Made by a program: the position numbers and the translations under genes. From assembly GCA_002304785.1 (NCBI GenBank), contig DBMG01000143.1:1-28988 (forward strand): 28,988 nt of DNA, in the 5' to 3' direction. The notes beneath the pieces were generated by a model. It made no database searches. It was not told the origin of the DNA and saw only the letters and a list, made by a program, of their open reading frames with translations. Of the stretch, positions 14,137 to 22,534 are shown piece by piece (within the stretch, counting starts at the first letter, position 1; every line of letters begins with the position of its first letter). The DNA comes from Candidatus Accumulibacter sp. UBA704. GTDB taxonomy: Bacteria > Pseudomonadota > Gammaproteobacteria > Burkholderiales > Rhodocyclaceae.

Positions 14137-15642
14137 ATGACCAAGAGATATGTTCTGGCCCTGGACCAGGGAACCACAAGCTCGCGCGCCATCCTTTTCG
14201 ACCAGTCGGGAAAAGGTGTCGGCGCCGCGCAGAAGGAATTCACCCAGATCTACCCGAAACCCGGCTGGGTCGAGCACGACCCGATGGAAATCTGGGGAAC
14301 GCAGAGCGGTGTCGCACGCGAGGCGCTCGAGAAGAGCGGCATACGCCCCGAGGAAATCGCCGCCATCGGTATCACCAACCAGCGCGAAACCACCATCGTC
14401 TGGGAAAAAGCCACGGGCAAGCCGGTGTACAACGCCATTGTCTGGCAGTGCCGCCGCACCGCCGGCATCTGCGACGAACTCAAGGCGCGCGGACTCGAAG
14501 CCACCATCCGCGAAAGCACCGGCCTGGTCGTCGACGCCTACTTCTCTGGCACCAAGGTCAAGTGGATCCTCGACAACGTTCCCGGCGCGCGCGCGCGCGC
14601 GAACAACGGCGAACTGCTGTTTGGCAACGTCGACACCTGGTTGATCTGGAACCTCACGCGCGGCGCGGCGCATGTCACCGATTACTCCAACGCCTCGCGC
14701 ACCATGCTCTTCAACATCCGGACGCTGCAGTGGGACACGAAGATTCTCGCGGAGATGGACATCCCCGCCTGCATGCTGCCGGAAGTCAGACCGTCCAGCT
14801 GCGTCTACGGCCACACCGACCCGCAGACTTTCGGCGGCGCGTCCATCCCGATCGCCGGCGACGCCGGCGACCAGCAGGCCGCGCTCTTCGGACAAGCCTG
14901 CTTCGCCGACGGAATGGCCAAGAACACTTATGGCACCGGTTGCTTCATGCTGATGAACACCGGCGAAAAGCGCGTTCCCTCGCGTAACGGCCTGCTCACC
15001 ACCATCGCCTGGGGTGTCGACGGCAAGGTCGAATATGCGCTCGAAGGTAGTATCTTCGTAGCCGGAGCAGCGGTGCAATGGCTGCGCGACGAACTGAAGC
15101 TTGTGGATAGCGCCGCGCAGTCGGAAGAGTTGGCCATCAGCGTTCCCGATACCAACGGCGTCTACGTCGTTCCGGCGTTCGTCGGCCTCGGCGCTCCCTA
15201 TTGGGACATGTATGCCCGCGGCACCATCGTCGGCCTGACGCGCGGCGCCAACCGCAACCACATCGTGCGCGCTACGCTCGAGTCCATCGCTTATCAGACC
15301 CGGGACGTGCTGCAGGCCATGCAGGACGATTCCGGCATCACCTTGAAAGCGCTGAAGGTCGACGGTGGCGCGGTGGCCAACAATTTCCTGATGCAGTTCC
15401 AGTCGGACATCCTCGGCGTACCGGTGGATCGCCCGCTGGTCACCGAAACCACCGCCATGGGCGCCGCCTTCCTGGCCGGTCTCGCCGTCGGCTTCTGGAA
15501 GGACAAAGCGGAAATCGCCGCCAAGTGGAACGTCGACCGCACTTTCAACCCGGACATGCCTCCCGCCGCACGCGAGGCCAAGTACAGCGGTTGGAAGAAA
15601 GCCGTGGAACGTTCGCGGGCCTGGGAAGACGCGGAAGGCTGA
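14137..15642 (+). CDS. glpK: Glycerol kinase
   Basis: Phosphorylates glycerol with ATP to glycerol 3-phosphate, the substrate of GlpD encoded just upstream (12 bp gap, same operon). The 501-residue length matches the family. FGGY-kinase motifs are all present: DQGTTSSRAILFDQSG at the N terminus (phosphate 1), GITNQRETTIVWEK (about 81-94), WQCRRTA (about 104), GDAGDQQAALFGQACF (about 244-259; Asp of the active site) and DGGAVANNFLMQFQSDILG (about 408-426; adenosine region). GGAG lies 5 nt before the ATG. No glycerol facilitator gene (glpF) is adjacent. A strong terminator closes the operon. Confidence 0.97.
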   Translation: MTKRYVLALDQGTTSSRAILFDQSGKGVGAAQKEFTQIYPKPGWVEHDPMEIWGTQSGVAREALEKSGIRPEEIAAIGITNQRETTIVWEKATGKPVYNAIVWQCRRTAGICDELKARGLEATIRESTGLVVDAYFSGTKVKWILDNVPGARARANNGELLFGNVDTWLIWNLTRGAAHVTDYSNASRTMLFNIRTLQWDTKILAEMDIPACMLPEVRPSSCVYGHTDPQTFGGASIPIAGDAGDQQAALFGQACFADGMAKNTYGTGCFMLMNTGEKRVPSRNGLLTTIAWGVDGKVEYALEGSIFVAGAAVQWLRDELKLVDSAAQSEELAISVPDTNGVYVVPAFVGLGAPYWDMYARGTIVGLTRGANRNHIVRATLESIAYQTRDVLQAMQDDSGITLKALKVDGGAVANNFLMQFQSDILGVPVDRPLVTETTAMGAAFLAGLAVGFWKDKAEIAAKWNVDRTFNPDMPPAAREAKYSGWKKAVERSRAWEDAEG

Positions 15643-15668
15643 TCGAAAATAGACGATTGATGTGGTTG

Positions 15669-15709
15669 CAGGCTGCCGGGTTACCCCATTCCGGCAGCCT
15701 GTTTTTTTT
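15669..15709 (+). terminator. Rho-independent terminator of the glpD-glpK operon
   Basis: A perfect 11 bp stem CAGGCTGCCGG/CCGGCAGCCTG with an 11-nt loop is followed by eight T, 26 bp after the glpK stop. Confidence 0.95.
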
Positions 15710-15837
15710 GTGACGACGAATCACGAACAGGATCACAGTCTCTCTCATTCGCATTCACCAGTTCCACAACGAACTCCCCATACCCTCTACAAACGTGCTA
15801 TACATGACACATTTCTCCAACAACTGGCGATAACATC

Positions 15838-16530
15838 ATGAGCCCAAAAGAAAAAACCGTTGTTTTCGGCACCGAGGACGTGCTGGTCAGTCTGTGCGAT
15901 TCGGTCACCAAGGTACTCGCCATGGCGACACACAGCCAGATCCGCTATTCGGCGATGGTGCAGCGCATCAGCAAGACCTGCCTGAAGCCCGATATCGGCT
16001 GCTTCGTGCTGTTCGACGGCGGATTCTCCGGGCTGGTGATCCTCAATTTCTCGGCCCAGGCGGCCATGGAAATCTACGAGAGCTACATGCTGAGCATGGG
16101 GATTCCGAAAGACGGACTGGCAAGCTCCTTTACCTCGGACGAAGTCAGCAACGTCATGGGCGAACTGATGAATCAGATCGTCGGCGACTTTACCGGCAAG
16201 ATCGGGCGCGAACTGCAGACCCACATCACCCAGAACCAGCCAAAGATGCTGGCCATCAACAAGCAGGTGATGCTCAGCGTCGACGCCAACCTCGACCAAC
16301 CCGAGGCGCGCCGCGTGACTTTCTACACCGGGGGCAACAATATTTTCTACCTCGAACTGGCCATCGACCACACGGAATTCATCAAGATCTACGACTTCGA
16401 ACCGCATGCCGCGCCCGATCCCGACGAGCTGATCGCACAAGCCAACGGCAGCTCGAAAGCCAGCGAACTGCGGCCTTCCGTTCCGGACAACGACGACAAC
16501 GACGAACTGCTGAAATCCCTCGGCATGTAA
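15838..16530 (+). CDS. DUF3334 family protein (CheX/CheC-like fold)
   Basis: A 230-residue soluble protein without signal or membrane segments. It resembles the DUF3334 family, distantly related to the CheX/CheC phosphatases that dephosphorylate CheY in chemotaxis. The strongest hint is the helix SDEVSNVMGELMNQIVGDF (about residues 100-118), similar to the CheX/CheC helix carrying the E-x2-N catalytic pair (here E102 and N105; N112 also present). The last 45 residues are acidic and low in complexity (PDNDDNDELLKSLGM). No chemotaxis gene is adjacent. It stands alone between two terminators. Family assignment is from memory; a phosphatase role is inferred. Confidence 0.7.
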   Translation: MSPKEKTVVFGTEDVLVSLCDSVTKVLAMATHSQIRYSAMVQRISKTCLKPDIGCFVLFDGGFSGLVILNFSAQAAMEIYESYMLSMGIPKDGLASSFTSDEVSNVMGELMNQIVGDFTGKIGRELQTHITQNQPKMLAINKQVMLSVDANLDQPEARRVTFYTGGNNIFYLELAIDHTEFIKIYDFEPHAAPDPDELIAQANGSSKASELRPSVPDNDDNDELLKSLGM

Positions 16531-16545
16531 AGAACACTGCATTCC

Positions 16546-16573
16546 AAAAAGGCAGCGAGTTCGCTGCCTTTTT
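16546..16573. terminator. Bidirectional terminator between convergent genes
   Basis: AAAAA-GGCAGCGA-GT-TCGCTGCC-TTTTT: a perfect 8 bp stem with a 2-nt apex, flanked by A5 on the left and T5 on the right. It therefore works for the DUF3334 gene on the plus strand and the aminotransferase gene on the minus strand. Confidence 0.9.
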
Positions 16574-16580
16574 GTCGTCG

Positions 16581-17765
16581 TCAATTTCCTGCCGCACGCG
16601 CGCAGATCGCGGCCAGGCGCGCGATACCGTCGCGGATGACCTCGGGCCCGGCGTTGGAGAAGTTGAGCCGCATATGATTCTCCCCGCCGCCACACGGGAA
16701 GAAATCGGCGCCGGGAACAAACGCCACCCCCGCTTCGACCGCCTCGGCAAGGACGGCCATTGCGCTCATCGTCCGGGGCCCGCTCACCCATAGGAACATT
16801 CCGCCTTCCGGGCGCGTCCAGGAGAATCCTTCCGGCATATGCCGGCGCAAGGCTTCGTCCATCACGGCATAGCGCTCGCCGTAGGCCGCGCAAACCCGCT
16901 CGACATGCCGCCGGTTGTCGAAATCCCGCAGGTAGCGGTCAAGCACCAGTTGATCGAAACTCGACGTGTGCAGGTCCGCCGCCTGTTTGGCGATCACCAG
17001 CTTGTCGCGCATCGGCCCCGACGCCACGACCCACCCGGTGCGAAACCCTGGCGCCACGGTTTTCGAGAAGGTGCTCAGGTAGATGACCCGCCCGCTTTCG
17101 TCGAACGTCTTGATCGGCGGCAGGTGTTCGCCCCGATAGCGGAGCCGGCCGTAGGGATCGTCCTCGACGATCAGGAGATTTCTGTGTGCGGCGATTTCCG
17201 CCAGTTGCCGGCGGCGTTCGAGGGAAAGGGTGCGCCCCGTCGGATTCTGGAAATTCGGGATGACGTAGAGAAAGCGCGCCCGGCCTTCGGCGGCCAGTTC
17301 ATCGACAGCTTCCGGGATGACGCCCAGTTCGTCGGTCGCCACCGGCCGGAAGTCGGCCTGAAAGCACTGGAAGGCCTGGATGGCCGCCATGTAGGTGGGG
17401 GTTTCCGTGAGGATGACGTCACCGGCATCGATGAAAACCTTGCCCAGCAGGTCGAGCGCCTGCTGCGACCCCGTGGTGATCAGGATATCGTCGGCAGCGC
17501 ACGCGACGCGGCGGCGGGACATTTCCACGGCAATCTGTTCCCTGAGCGGAGCGATTCCTTCGCTGACCCCGTACTGGAACGCCCTGGCACCACATTCGCC
17601 GAGAACGCGCTCGGCGGCGGCGCGGATGTGTTCGACCGGAAACAGCTCCGGAGCCGGCAGTCCGCCGGCGAACGAGATGACGTCCGGCCGTTCGGTCATT
17701 TTGAGCATCTCCCGGATGGAAGACGGCTTCATGGCATTCATGCGTTGGGCGAAGGCGGTGTTCAC
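16581..17765 (-). CDS. PLP-dependent aminotransferase, class I/II (LysN/2-aminoadipate type)
   Basis: A 394-residue fold-type I aminotransferase. PLP-site motifs are DVISFAGGLPAPELFP (about 28-43), TTGSQQALDLLGK (about 97-109), NFQNPTGRTLS (about 171-181), EDDPYGRLRY (about 201-210) and STFSKTVAPGFRTGW with the Schiff-base Lys at about 235. FPVEHIRAAAERVL and RLNFSNAGPEVI are typical of the group that includes LysN, 2-aminoadipate transaminases and aromatic aminotransferases of MocR-linked loci. The substrate cannot be read from the sequence. It is divergent from the MocR regulator across an 83 bp spacer, so it is likely the regulator's target. It ends at the shared terminator. Confidence 0.88.
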   Translation of the reverse strand: MNTAFAQRMNAMKPSSIREMLKMTERPDVISFAGGLPAPELFPVEHIRAAAERVLGECGARAFQYGVSEGIAPLREQIAVEMSRRRVACAADDILITTGSQQALDLLGKVFIDAGDVILTETPTYMAAIQAFQCFQADFRPVATDELGVIPEAVDELAAEGRARFLYVIPNFQNPTGRTLSLERRRQLAEIAAHRNLLIVEDDPYGRLRYRGEHLPPIKTFDESGRVIYLSTFSKTVAPGFRTGWVVASGPMRDKLVIAKQAADLHTSSFDQLVLDRYLRDFDNRRHVERVCAAYGERYAVMDEALRRHMPEGFSWTRPEGGMFLWVSGPRTMSAMAVLAEAVEAGVAFVPGADFFPCGGGENHMRLNFSNAGPEVIRDGIARLAAICARAAGN

Positions 17766-17786
17766 GACTGGCTCCTGAAAATCCTG

Positions 17787-17829
17787 ACAGACAAGCCCGA
17801 TTCTATTGATGTGTTACAATACAGACAAG
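17787..17829. promoter_or_regulatory. Direct repeat in the aminotransferase/MocR spacer
   Basis: The 9-mer ACAGACAAG occurs at 17787-17795 and 17821-17829, 34 bp apart start to start (about three helical turns, same face). TACAAT at 17815-17820 could be the -10 of the MocR gene. MocR-family proteins such as PdxR and GabR are known to bind widely spaced direct repeats between divergent genes. Confidence 0.5.
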
Positions 17830-17848
17830 AAATAACAAGGCCATTTGT

Positions 17849-19249
17849 ATGATTTCTGTACTGGTACAGATTGACCACGATGCAAGCATTCCGGTGCGCG
17901 CGCAGATATCCGGCGCCTACGCGGAAGCCATCCGGGACGGGCGCCTGACGCCGGGAACGCCGCTGCCATCAGTGCGTGCCTTGTCCGGCCGGCTGGGCAT
18001 CAGCCCGGCGACCGTGGTGGCGGCCTATCGCGAACTGTGTTCGCGCGGACTGGCCGCCGCGTCGCCGCGTTCCGGATTCCGCGTCGTCGGCATCAAGCCC
18101 GGCCAGCCCACCGAACGAAAGGATTTCCAGCTCAACCGCATCGAACCTGACTTGCGAATTCATCCGGTCGCCGAGTTCGCCAGCCTGATTTTCGAGCTGG
18201 CCTCGTCCGATTGCTCCATTGGCGGCTATGAGGAATACCGCGGACATCTCGGGCTGCGCGAAGCAATGGCCGACCTCGACCGAGAAATCGGCGTTGAATC
18301 GGAGCCGGCCAACGGCATGCTGATCACCGCGGGAGCGCAGCAGGCGCTCACCCTGATCGCCCGCTCGCTGGAACCTGGAACAGCGGTTGCCGTCGAGGAC
18401 CCCTGCTATCCCGGTGCGCGCATGGCTTTCAACGGCGCCGGGGCGCGCCTCATCCCCATTCGAATGACCGACGATGGCCCGGATCCAGAGGCGCTGCAGG
18501 CAATCTCGTCGCTCGGCACGGTCGCCGCCTTCTATTGCTGCCCGACCTACTGCAACCCCACCGGGAGAAGCTGGTCGGAGGCGGCGCGGCGGCGCGTCAT
18601 GGAAGCCGCCAGCGCTGGTGGCTTCACACTCATCGAGGATGATTACCTCGGCGACCTCGACTACCTCGGTGAGGCGCCGACACGCTTGGCAGCGCTCGCC
18701 CCGGACTACCCGAAGGCCGGTATCGTCCGCATCCGGACCTTTTCCAAGTGCCTGCTTCCGGCATTGCGCTTGGCCGGAGTCTCGGGCGATCCGGGCTTCA
18801 TTACTCGCCTGCTCTCGCTGAAGGTTGCCGACGATCTGGGGTGTTCAGCTTTCCTGCAGCGCGCGCTGGCGCGCTTCATTCGCCAGGGCAATTACCACCG
18901 GCACCTGGAGCGCGTGCGCCCGCGCTATCGCGCCACGCGGGAGTTGCTGCGCGCCGCGCTGGCCGAAATGCAGGGGCATGTGTCGTTCGAAGACCCACCC
19001 GGCGGACTCTGCCTGCTCGGCCGTATCGGCGGAGACATCGACCCGAACCGCTTCGTTGCGGAGTGCGCGAAGGGCGGCGTGCTCATTTCTCCAGGTAGCG
19101 ACTACTGGCACAACGCCGCAGACGGCGCCGACCGTTTCAGGATCGGCTTCGGCTCGCTGTCTCCTGAGGAGATTCCCCAGGTCGTTTCAGCGATCGAGCG
19201 CGCAGCCGCCGCTTCCGGCAGTTTTTCCGGGGACCATTCGATCCTGTGA
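17849..19249 (+). CDS. MocR-family transcriptional regulator (GntR wHTH + aminotransferase-like domain)
   Basis: A 466-residue regulator that combines a DNA-binding winged helix with a PLP-binding aminotransferase-like sensor. The wHTH spans about residues 14-80 (IRDGRLTPGTPLPSVRALSG, then LGISPATVVAAYRELCSRGL and RSGFRVV). The second domain (about 105-450) has TAGAQQALTLIARS, YCNPTGRSWSE (about 234), EDDYLGDLDY (about 263) and TFSKCLLPALRLAG with the PLP Lys at about 300. All the key cofactor residues appear present, so PLP binding is expected. It is divergent from the aminotransferase gene, the standard layout for a MocR protein and its target. The actual effector amino acid is unknown. Confidence 0.92.
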   Translation: MISVLVQIDHDASIPVRAQISGAYAEAIRDGRLTPGTPLPSVRALSGRLGISPATVVAAYRELCSRGLAAASPRSGFRVVGIKPGQPTERKDFQLNRIEPDLRIHPVAEFASLIFELASSDCSIGGYEEYRGHLGLREAMADLDREIGVESEPANGMLITAGAQQALTLIARSLEPGTAVAVEDPCYPGARMAFNGAGARLIPIRMTDDGPDPEALQAISSLGTVAAFYCCPTYCNPTGRSWSEAARRRVMEAASAGGFTLIEDDYLGDLDYLGEAPTRLAALAPDYPKAGIVRIRTFSKCLLPALRLAGVSGDPGFITRLLSLKVADDLGCSAFLQRALARFIRQGNYHRHLERVRPRYRATRELLRAALAEMQGHVSFEDPPGGLCLLGRIGGDIDPNRFVAECAKGGVLISPGSDYWHNAADGADRFRIGFGSLSPEEIPQVVSAIERAAAASGSFSGDHSIL

Positions 19250-19260
19250 CGACAATCTGG

Positions 19261-19629
19261 TCAGGCCGCCTTGCTGAAAAACAGCGTGTAGCCGCCCAAG
19301 CCGATCAAGAACACGCCGAACAGGTTGCGCAGCCAGTTCTCGTTCAGGTTGGTCGCCACCATCGCACCGAGCCAGGCGCCGATAAACACCGTTGCGGCAA
19401 GAATCACGGCCGCCTGCCAGTCGATTTGCCCGGCGCGGTAATAGGCGAAGACGGCAGCCGCGCCGATCGGCGGCAACAGCACGGCGAGGCTGGTGCCGAT
19501 GGCCTTGTGCATCGGAAAATCGAGCAGATAGACCAGCGCCGGCACGATCAACACGCCGCCGCCGATGCCGAACACTCCAGAACTCATCCCGGCCCCCAGG
19601 CCAATCAGAATCAGAATCGCCACGTGCAT
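19261..19629 (-). CDS. Half-length TauE/SafE (TSUP) family membrane protein
   Basis: A 122-residue integral membrane protein with about four hydrophobic segments. It begins with the TSUP signature MSSGVFGIGGGVLIVPALVY (about residues 15-34), followed by HKAIGTSLAVLLPPIGAAA (about 41-59). Canonical TauE/SafE permeases, which export sulfite or other small organosulfur anions, have about 250 residues made of two such repeats; only one repeat is present here. The start (ATG at 19629) and stop are clean and no second half lies in the flanking sequence, so it looks like a native single-repeat form that may act as a dimer. It converges with the MocR gene, with 11 bp between the stops. Substrate unknown. 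Confidence 0.85.
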   Translation of the reverse strand: MHVAILILIGLGAGMSSGVFGIGGGVLIVPALVYLLDFPMHKAIGTSLAVLLPPIGAAAVFAYYRAGQIDWQAAVILAATVFIGAWLGAMVATNLNENWLRNLFGVFLIGLGGYTLFFSKAA

Positions 19630-19702
19630 CTCTGCTACCCTTTCAAAAACGCCGGTTTGTTTTCAAACGATCGACGGATTATAAGGTAGGGGACACCGCG
19701 CC

Positions 19703-20290
19703 ATGCTCCGAAAATCCGTTGCCGCAATGAAAGGACTGCTCGGAATGACCGCGTCGACGGAAGACACCAGAGGTCGCCGTTTCATCGCTGTCATCGAGTG
19801 TACCCTCAACCAGAATGTGCGGGATACCGGCGCTGCCTGTTTTCCGGCAATGAATTTCGCGTTGCTGCAACAGTGCCATCTGCACGATGTGGGTATCCTG
19901 CAAATGCCTTGCCCGGAAATCACCGCGCTCGGCTTCGAGCGCAGACGACCCGTGGGACAAAGCCTGCGCCAGGCGCTCGACAGCGAACACGGACGAAGCC
20001 GCTGCCACGCGCTGGCCATGGAGACGGCCGACCGCATTGAGGGCTACCTGTCGCAGGGATGCGAGTTGCTGGCCATCGTCGGCGGCAACCCGCGCAGCCC
20101 CGGCTGCGCCATTCACCACGGGCCGGAAGGATTGCTTGATAAATCCGGGATCTTCATGAAAGCACTGCATGAGGAACTGCGTCGGCGGGGACAGGATGTC
20201 GTTTTCCAGCCCATGCGCGACCACGACCCGTTGCTGCTGCAGGAAGATCTCGCCCGGCTTCAGGACGTGCTGGTTTCTGCCCGAAAATAG
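19703..20290 (+). CDS. TudS/DUF523-like three-cysteine protein, function unknown
   Basis: A 195-residue protein, probably cytoplasmic. Three spaced cysteine motifs stand out: IECTLNQN (Cys33), LQMPCPEI (Cys70) followed by LGFERRRP, and NPRSPGCAIHH (Cys135). The CPE-x-(G)-(R) and SPxC pattern recalls DUF523/TudS, thiouracil desulfurases that hold a [4Fe-4S] cluster by three cysteines, and the related COG5418-type proteins. Overall similarity to TudS is distant, so desulfuration is only a hypothesis. Start choice is uncertain: the ATG at 19703 has GGGG 10 nt upstream, but ATG codons at 19727 and 19745 are also usable, and the first 20 residues are not part of the conserved fold. The neighbour is the divergent TSUP sulfur-type exporter. 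Confidence 0.6.
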   Translation: MLRKSVAAMKGLLGMTASTEDTRGRRFIAVIECTLNQNVRDTGAACFPAMNFALLQQCHLHDVGILQMPCPEITALGFERRRPVGQSLRQALDSEHGRSRCHALAMETADRIEGYLSQGCELLAIVGGNPRSPGCAIHHGPEGLLDKSGIFMKALHEELRRRGQDVVFQPMRDHDPLLLQEDLARLQDVLVSARK

Positions 20291-20467
20291 GCGCTTGGCG
20301 TCACGCCCATTCCGTTTGACGAACGGCCTCGACCGTTAGCCGGCGAGACGAACATTCGCGCAATCTCGTATAGTGCTCATGATGTCGATTACAGGGCGCC
20401 TCGCCCTGCGCGAGCCGACGGAATTCATGCGCTCACCCATCCGCCACCCCTCTTCCCTCAGCACAGA

Positions 20468-21691
20468 ATGACCACCTCCACGAACACCACCGCCGTCCGC
20501 CAACCCGCCTTCAACGTTCTCGGCGCCATCAGCTTCTCGCACTTCCTCAACGACACGATCCAGTCGCTGATGCTGGCCATCTACCCGTTGTTCAAGACCG
20601 GGTTCGGCCTGAACTTCACGCAGATCGGGCTGATCACGCTGACCTTCCAATGCACGGCTTCTTTGCTGCAGCCCGTCGTCGGCATCTATACCGACCGGCA
20701 CCCCAAGCCCTACTCCCTGGCTCTGGGCATGGCGTGCACGCTGACCGGCTTGCTGTTGCTCTCGGTGGCGGCGAGCTTTCCCGTCGTTCTGCTGGCAGCC
20801 GCACTGGTGGGCACCGGATCGTCGATCTTCCATCCGGAATCCGCACGCGTAGCCCGCATGGCGTCGGGTGGACGTCATGGTTTGGCGCAGTCGATCTTCC
20901 AGGTCGGCGGCAATGCCGGATCGGCAACCGGGCCGCTGCTGGCCGCCTGGATCGTGCTGCCCTACGGACAGCGCAGCATAGCGCTCTTTTCGCTGATCGC
21001 CCTGCTGGCCATGATCGTGCTGATCGGTATCGGCCGCTGGTACCGGCATCAGCAACGCCAGCCGGCAAAGGCCCCGGTTTCTTCCGGACACGACCTGCCG
21101 CGCCACCACATCCTGCGCACCCTCGCCGTCCTGCTCGCGCTCATCTTCTCGAAGTTCTTCTACCTGGCCAGCATCAACAGCTACCTGATCTTCTACCTTA
21201 TGCACCAGTACGCGCTTGACACCCAGACGGCCCAATATCACTTGTTCTATTTCCTCGCGGCAGTGGCCGCCGGCGCTCTGCTTGGCGGACCGATCGGTGA
21301 CCGCATCGGGCGCAAACGCGTGATCTGGGTCTCCATTCTCGGCGTGGCGCCGTTCACCCTGGCCCTGCCCTATGTCGGCCCGGGGCTTTCAGTCGTGCTG
21401 ACGATGATCATCGGCTTCATGCTGGCTTCGGCATTCCCGGCCATCCTGGTTTACGCGCAGGAACTGTTTCCCGGCCGAATCGGCACCGTGTCCGGGCTGT
21501 TCTTCGGCCTGGCCTTCGGCCTTGCCGGCATTGGCGCAGCCGTCCTCGGGCAACTTGCCGACCTGTGGGGCATCGTTGCTGTCTACAAGTTGTGTGCGTT
21601 CCTGCCGCTGATCGGCCTGCTCGCCGTATTCCTGCCGGACATCCGGCACCCGGAAACAACAATTGCCACGCCGGCGGCAAGCAAGGCGTGA
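20468..21691 (+). CDS. fsr: MFS transporter, fosmidomycin-resistance (Fsr) type
   Basis: A 407-residue, 12-helix inner-membrane exporter of the major facilitator superfamily. The start of helix 1, GAISFSHFLNDTIQSLMLAI (about 18-37), and IGLITLTFQCTASLLQPVVG with YTDRHPKPYSLALGM (the loop 2-3 motif) are characteristic of Fsr proteins. SSIFHPESARVARMASGGR (about 119-137) is a further Fsr hallmark. GDRIGRKRV (about 278-286) is the repeated loop motif between helices 8 and 9. Fsr exports fosmidomycin in E. coli; the natural substrate here is unknown. A barrel-fold protein gene follows after 36 bp and is probably in the same transcript. The 177 bp upstream hold no feature I can name. Confidence 0.88.
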   Translation: MTTSTNTTAVRQPAFNVLGAISFSHFLNDTIQSLMLAIYPLFKTGFGLNFTQIGLITLTFQCTASLLQPVVGIYTDRHPKPYSLALGMACTLTGLLLLSVAASFPVVLLAAALVGTGSSIFHPESARVARMASGGRHGLAQSIFQVGGNAGSATGPLLAAWIVLPYGQRSIALFSLIALLAMIVLIGIGRWYRHQQRQPAKAPVSSGHDLPRHHILRTLAVLLALIFSKFFYLASINSYLIFYLMHQYALDTQTAQYHLFYFLAAVAAGALLGGPIGDRIGRKRVIWVSILGVAPFTLALPYVGPGLSVVLTMIIGFMLASAFPAILVYAQELFPGRIGTVSGLFFGLAFGLAGIGAAVLGQLADLWGIVAVYKLCAFLPLIGLLAVFLPDIRHPETTIATPAASKA

Positions 21692-21727
21692 AGGCAATTC
21701 AACCGCGCCCATCGTGAGGAGATGAAA

Positions 21728-22411
21728 ATGGCACTACTCGGAAAAGCGGCAATGATTCTCTCGTTCGACATCGTTCCCGAGGGCATTGTCGAACACGATC
21801 ACTGGCACTCGCTCGAACACCTGCACGAACGCATGTCGATCCCCGGTTTCCTGCGCGGCTCGCGCTGGACCTCCGTGAGCGGAGGTGCCCGCTACTTCGT
21901 GATGTACGAGGTCGCCGATCTCGATACGCTGGCGTCGCCGACCTACCTTGATCGGTTGAACAACCCCAGTCCGTGGACGGCGCGGATGATGAAGCACTAT
22001 CGCGGCATGAACCGGGGTTTCTGCCGAGTCACGTTCAGCCGCGGCTTCGGTCTCGGGAACTGCGGGCTGCTGATCCGTCTCAGCCCCGAACCGGGACGGG
22101 AAAGCGTGTTGCACGAATGGCTCGTCAATGAAACATTGCCAGCCCTGCCGGGAACCCCCGGACTGGTCAGCGCCCACCTGTTCGAAGCGGCTCTCACGCC
22201 CGAAATGACGCAGGAGCAGCGTATCCGTGGCAAGGATGGCGGCGTGGACTGGGTGTTGCTGGTCACCGGCTACGACGAAGCCGCCGTCGTAAAAATCGCG
22301 GAAAGCGTCCTTTCGCCCGCTTCCGTGGAAAAACAAGGTGGCATCAATCTCGTCTCTAACCTCTACCGGATGAGTCACTCGCTATCACGCCAGGAAGCGG
22401 CAATGTCGTAA
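21728..22411 (+). CDS. Dimeric alpha/beta-barrel (ferredoxin-like) protein, function unknown
   Basis: A 227-residue soluble protein. Two tandem ferredoxin-like alpha/beta-barrel repeats are apparent: the first about 8-105, with HDHWHSLEHLHERMSIPGF (about 21-39) in the Wx4EHxxER-IPGF style, and the second about 113-215, with HEWLVNETLPALPGTPGLVS (about 133-152) as the equivalent. The fold is shared by small monooxygenases, heme-degrading enzymes and EthD-like proteins, but catalytic residues cannot be assigned. The ATG at 21728 is preferred over the one two codons earlier because GAGGAG then stands 6 nt upstream. It lies 36 bp behind the Fsr exporter gene, hinting at shared handling of a small toxic compound (inference). 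Confidence 0.65.
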   Translation: MALLGKAAMILSFDIVPEGIVEHDHWHSLEHLHERMSIPGFLRGSRWTSVSGGARYFVMYEVADLDTLASPTYLDRLNNPSPWTARMMKHYRGMNRGFCRVTFSRGFGLGNCGLLIRLSPEPGRESVLHEWLVNETLPALPGTPGLVSAHLFEAALTPEMTQEQRIRGKDGGVDWVLLVTGYDEAAVVKIAESVLSPASVEKQGGINLVSNLYRMSHSLSRQEAAMS

Positions 22412-22534
22412 GATTGCGGAAATCCGATCTACTCACCGGAATAGCCGCCGCATTACCATGCTCGGTGCGGCTGTCCGCCGGTGCAGCGGTTCTCTCCCTG
22501 GCCGCTGCATCGTTTTTTTCTCCGATATCCCGAT

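Noticed and set aside
14587..14601. Run of alternating GC in glpK
   Set aside because: It is a short stretch of Arg/Ala codons in a normal kinase and not long enough to be considered a phase-variation repeat.
13459..15261. A 600-codon minus-strand frame opposite glpD/glpK
   Set aside because: Shadow of high-GC third codon positions; glpD and glpK are certain and the antisense product has no recognisable motif.
22481..22534. Upstream start for the EamA transporter
   Set aside because: The added residues are an Arg/Phe-rich leader of no family resemblance; ATG 22535 begins at the first membrane helix.
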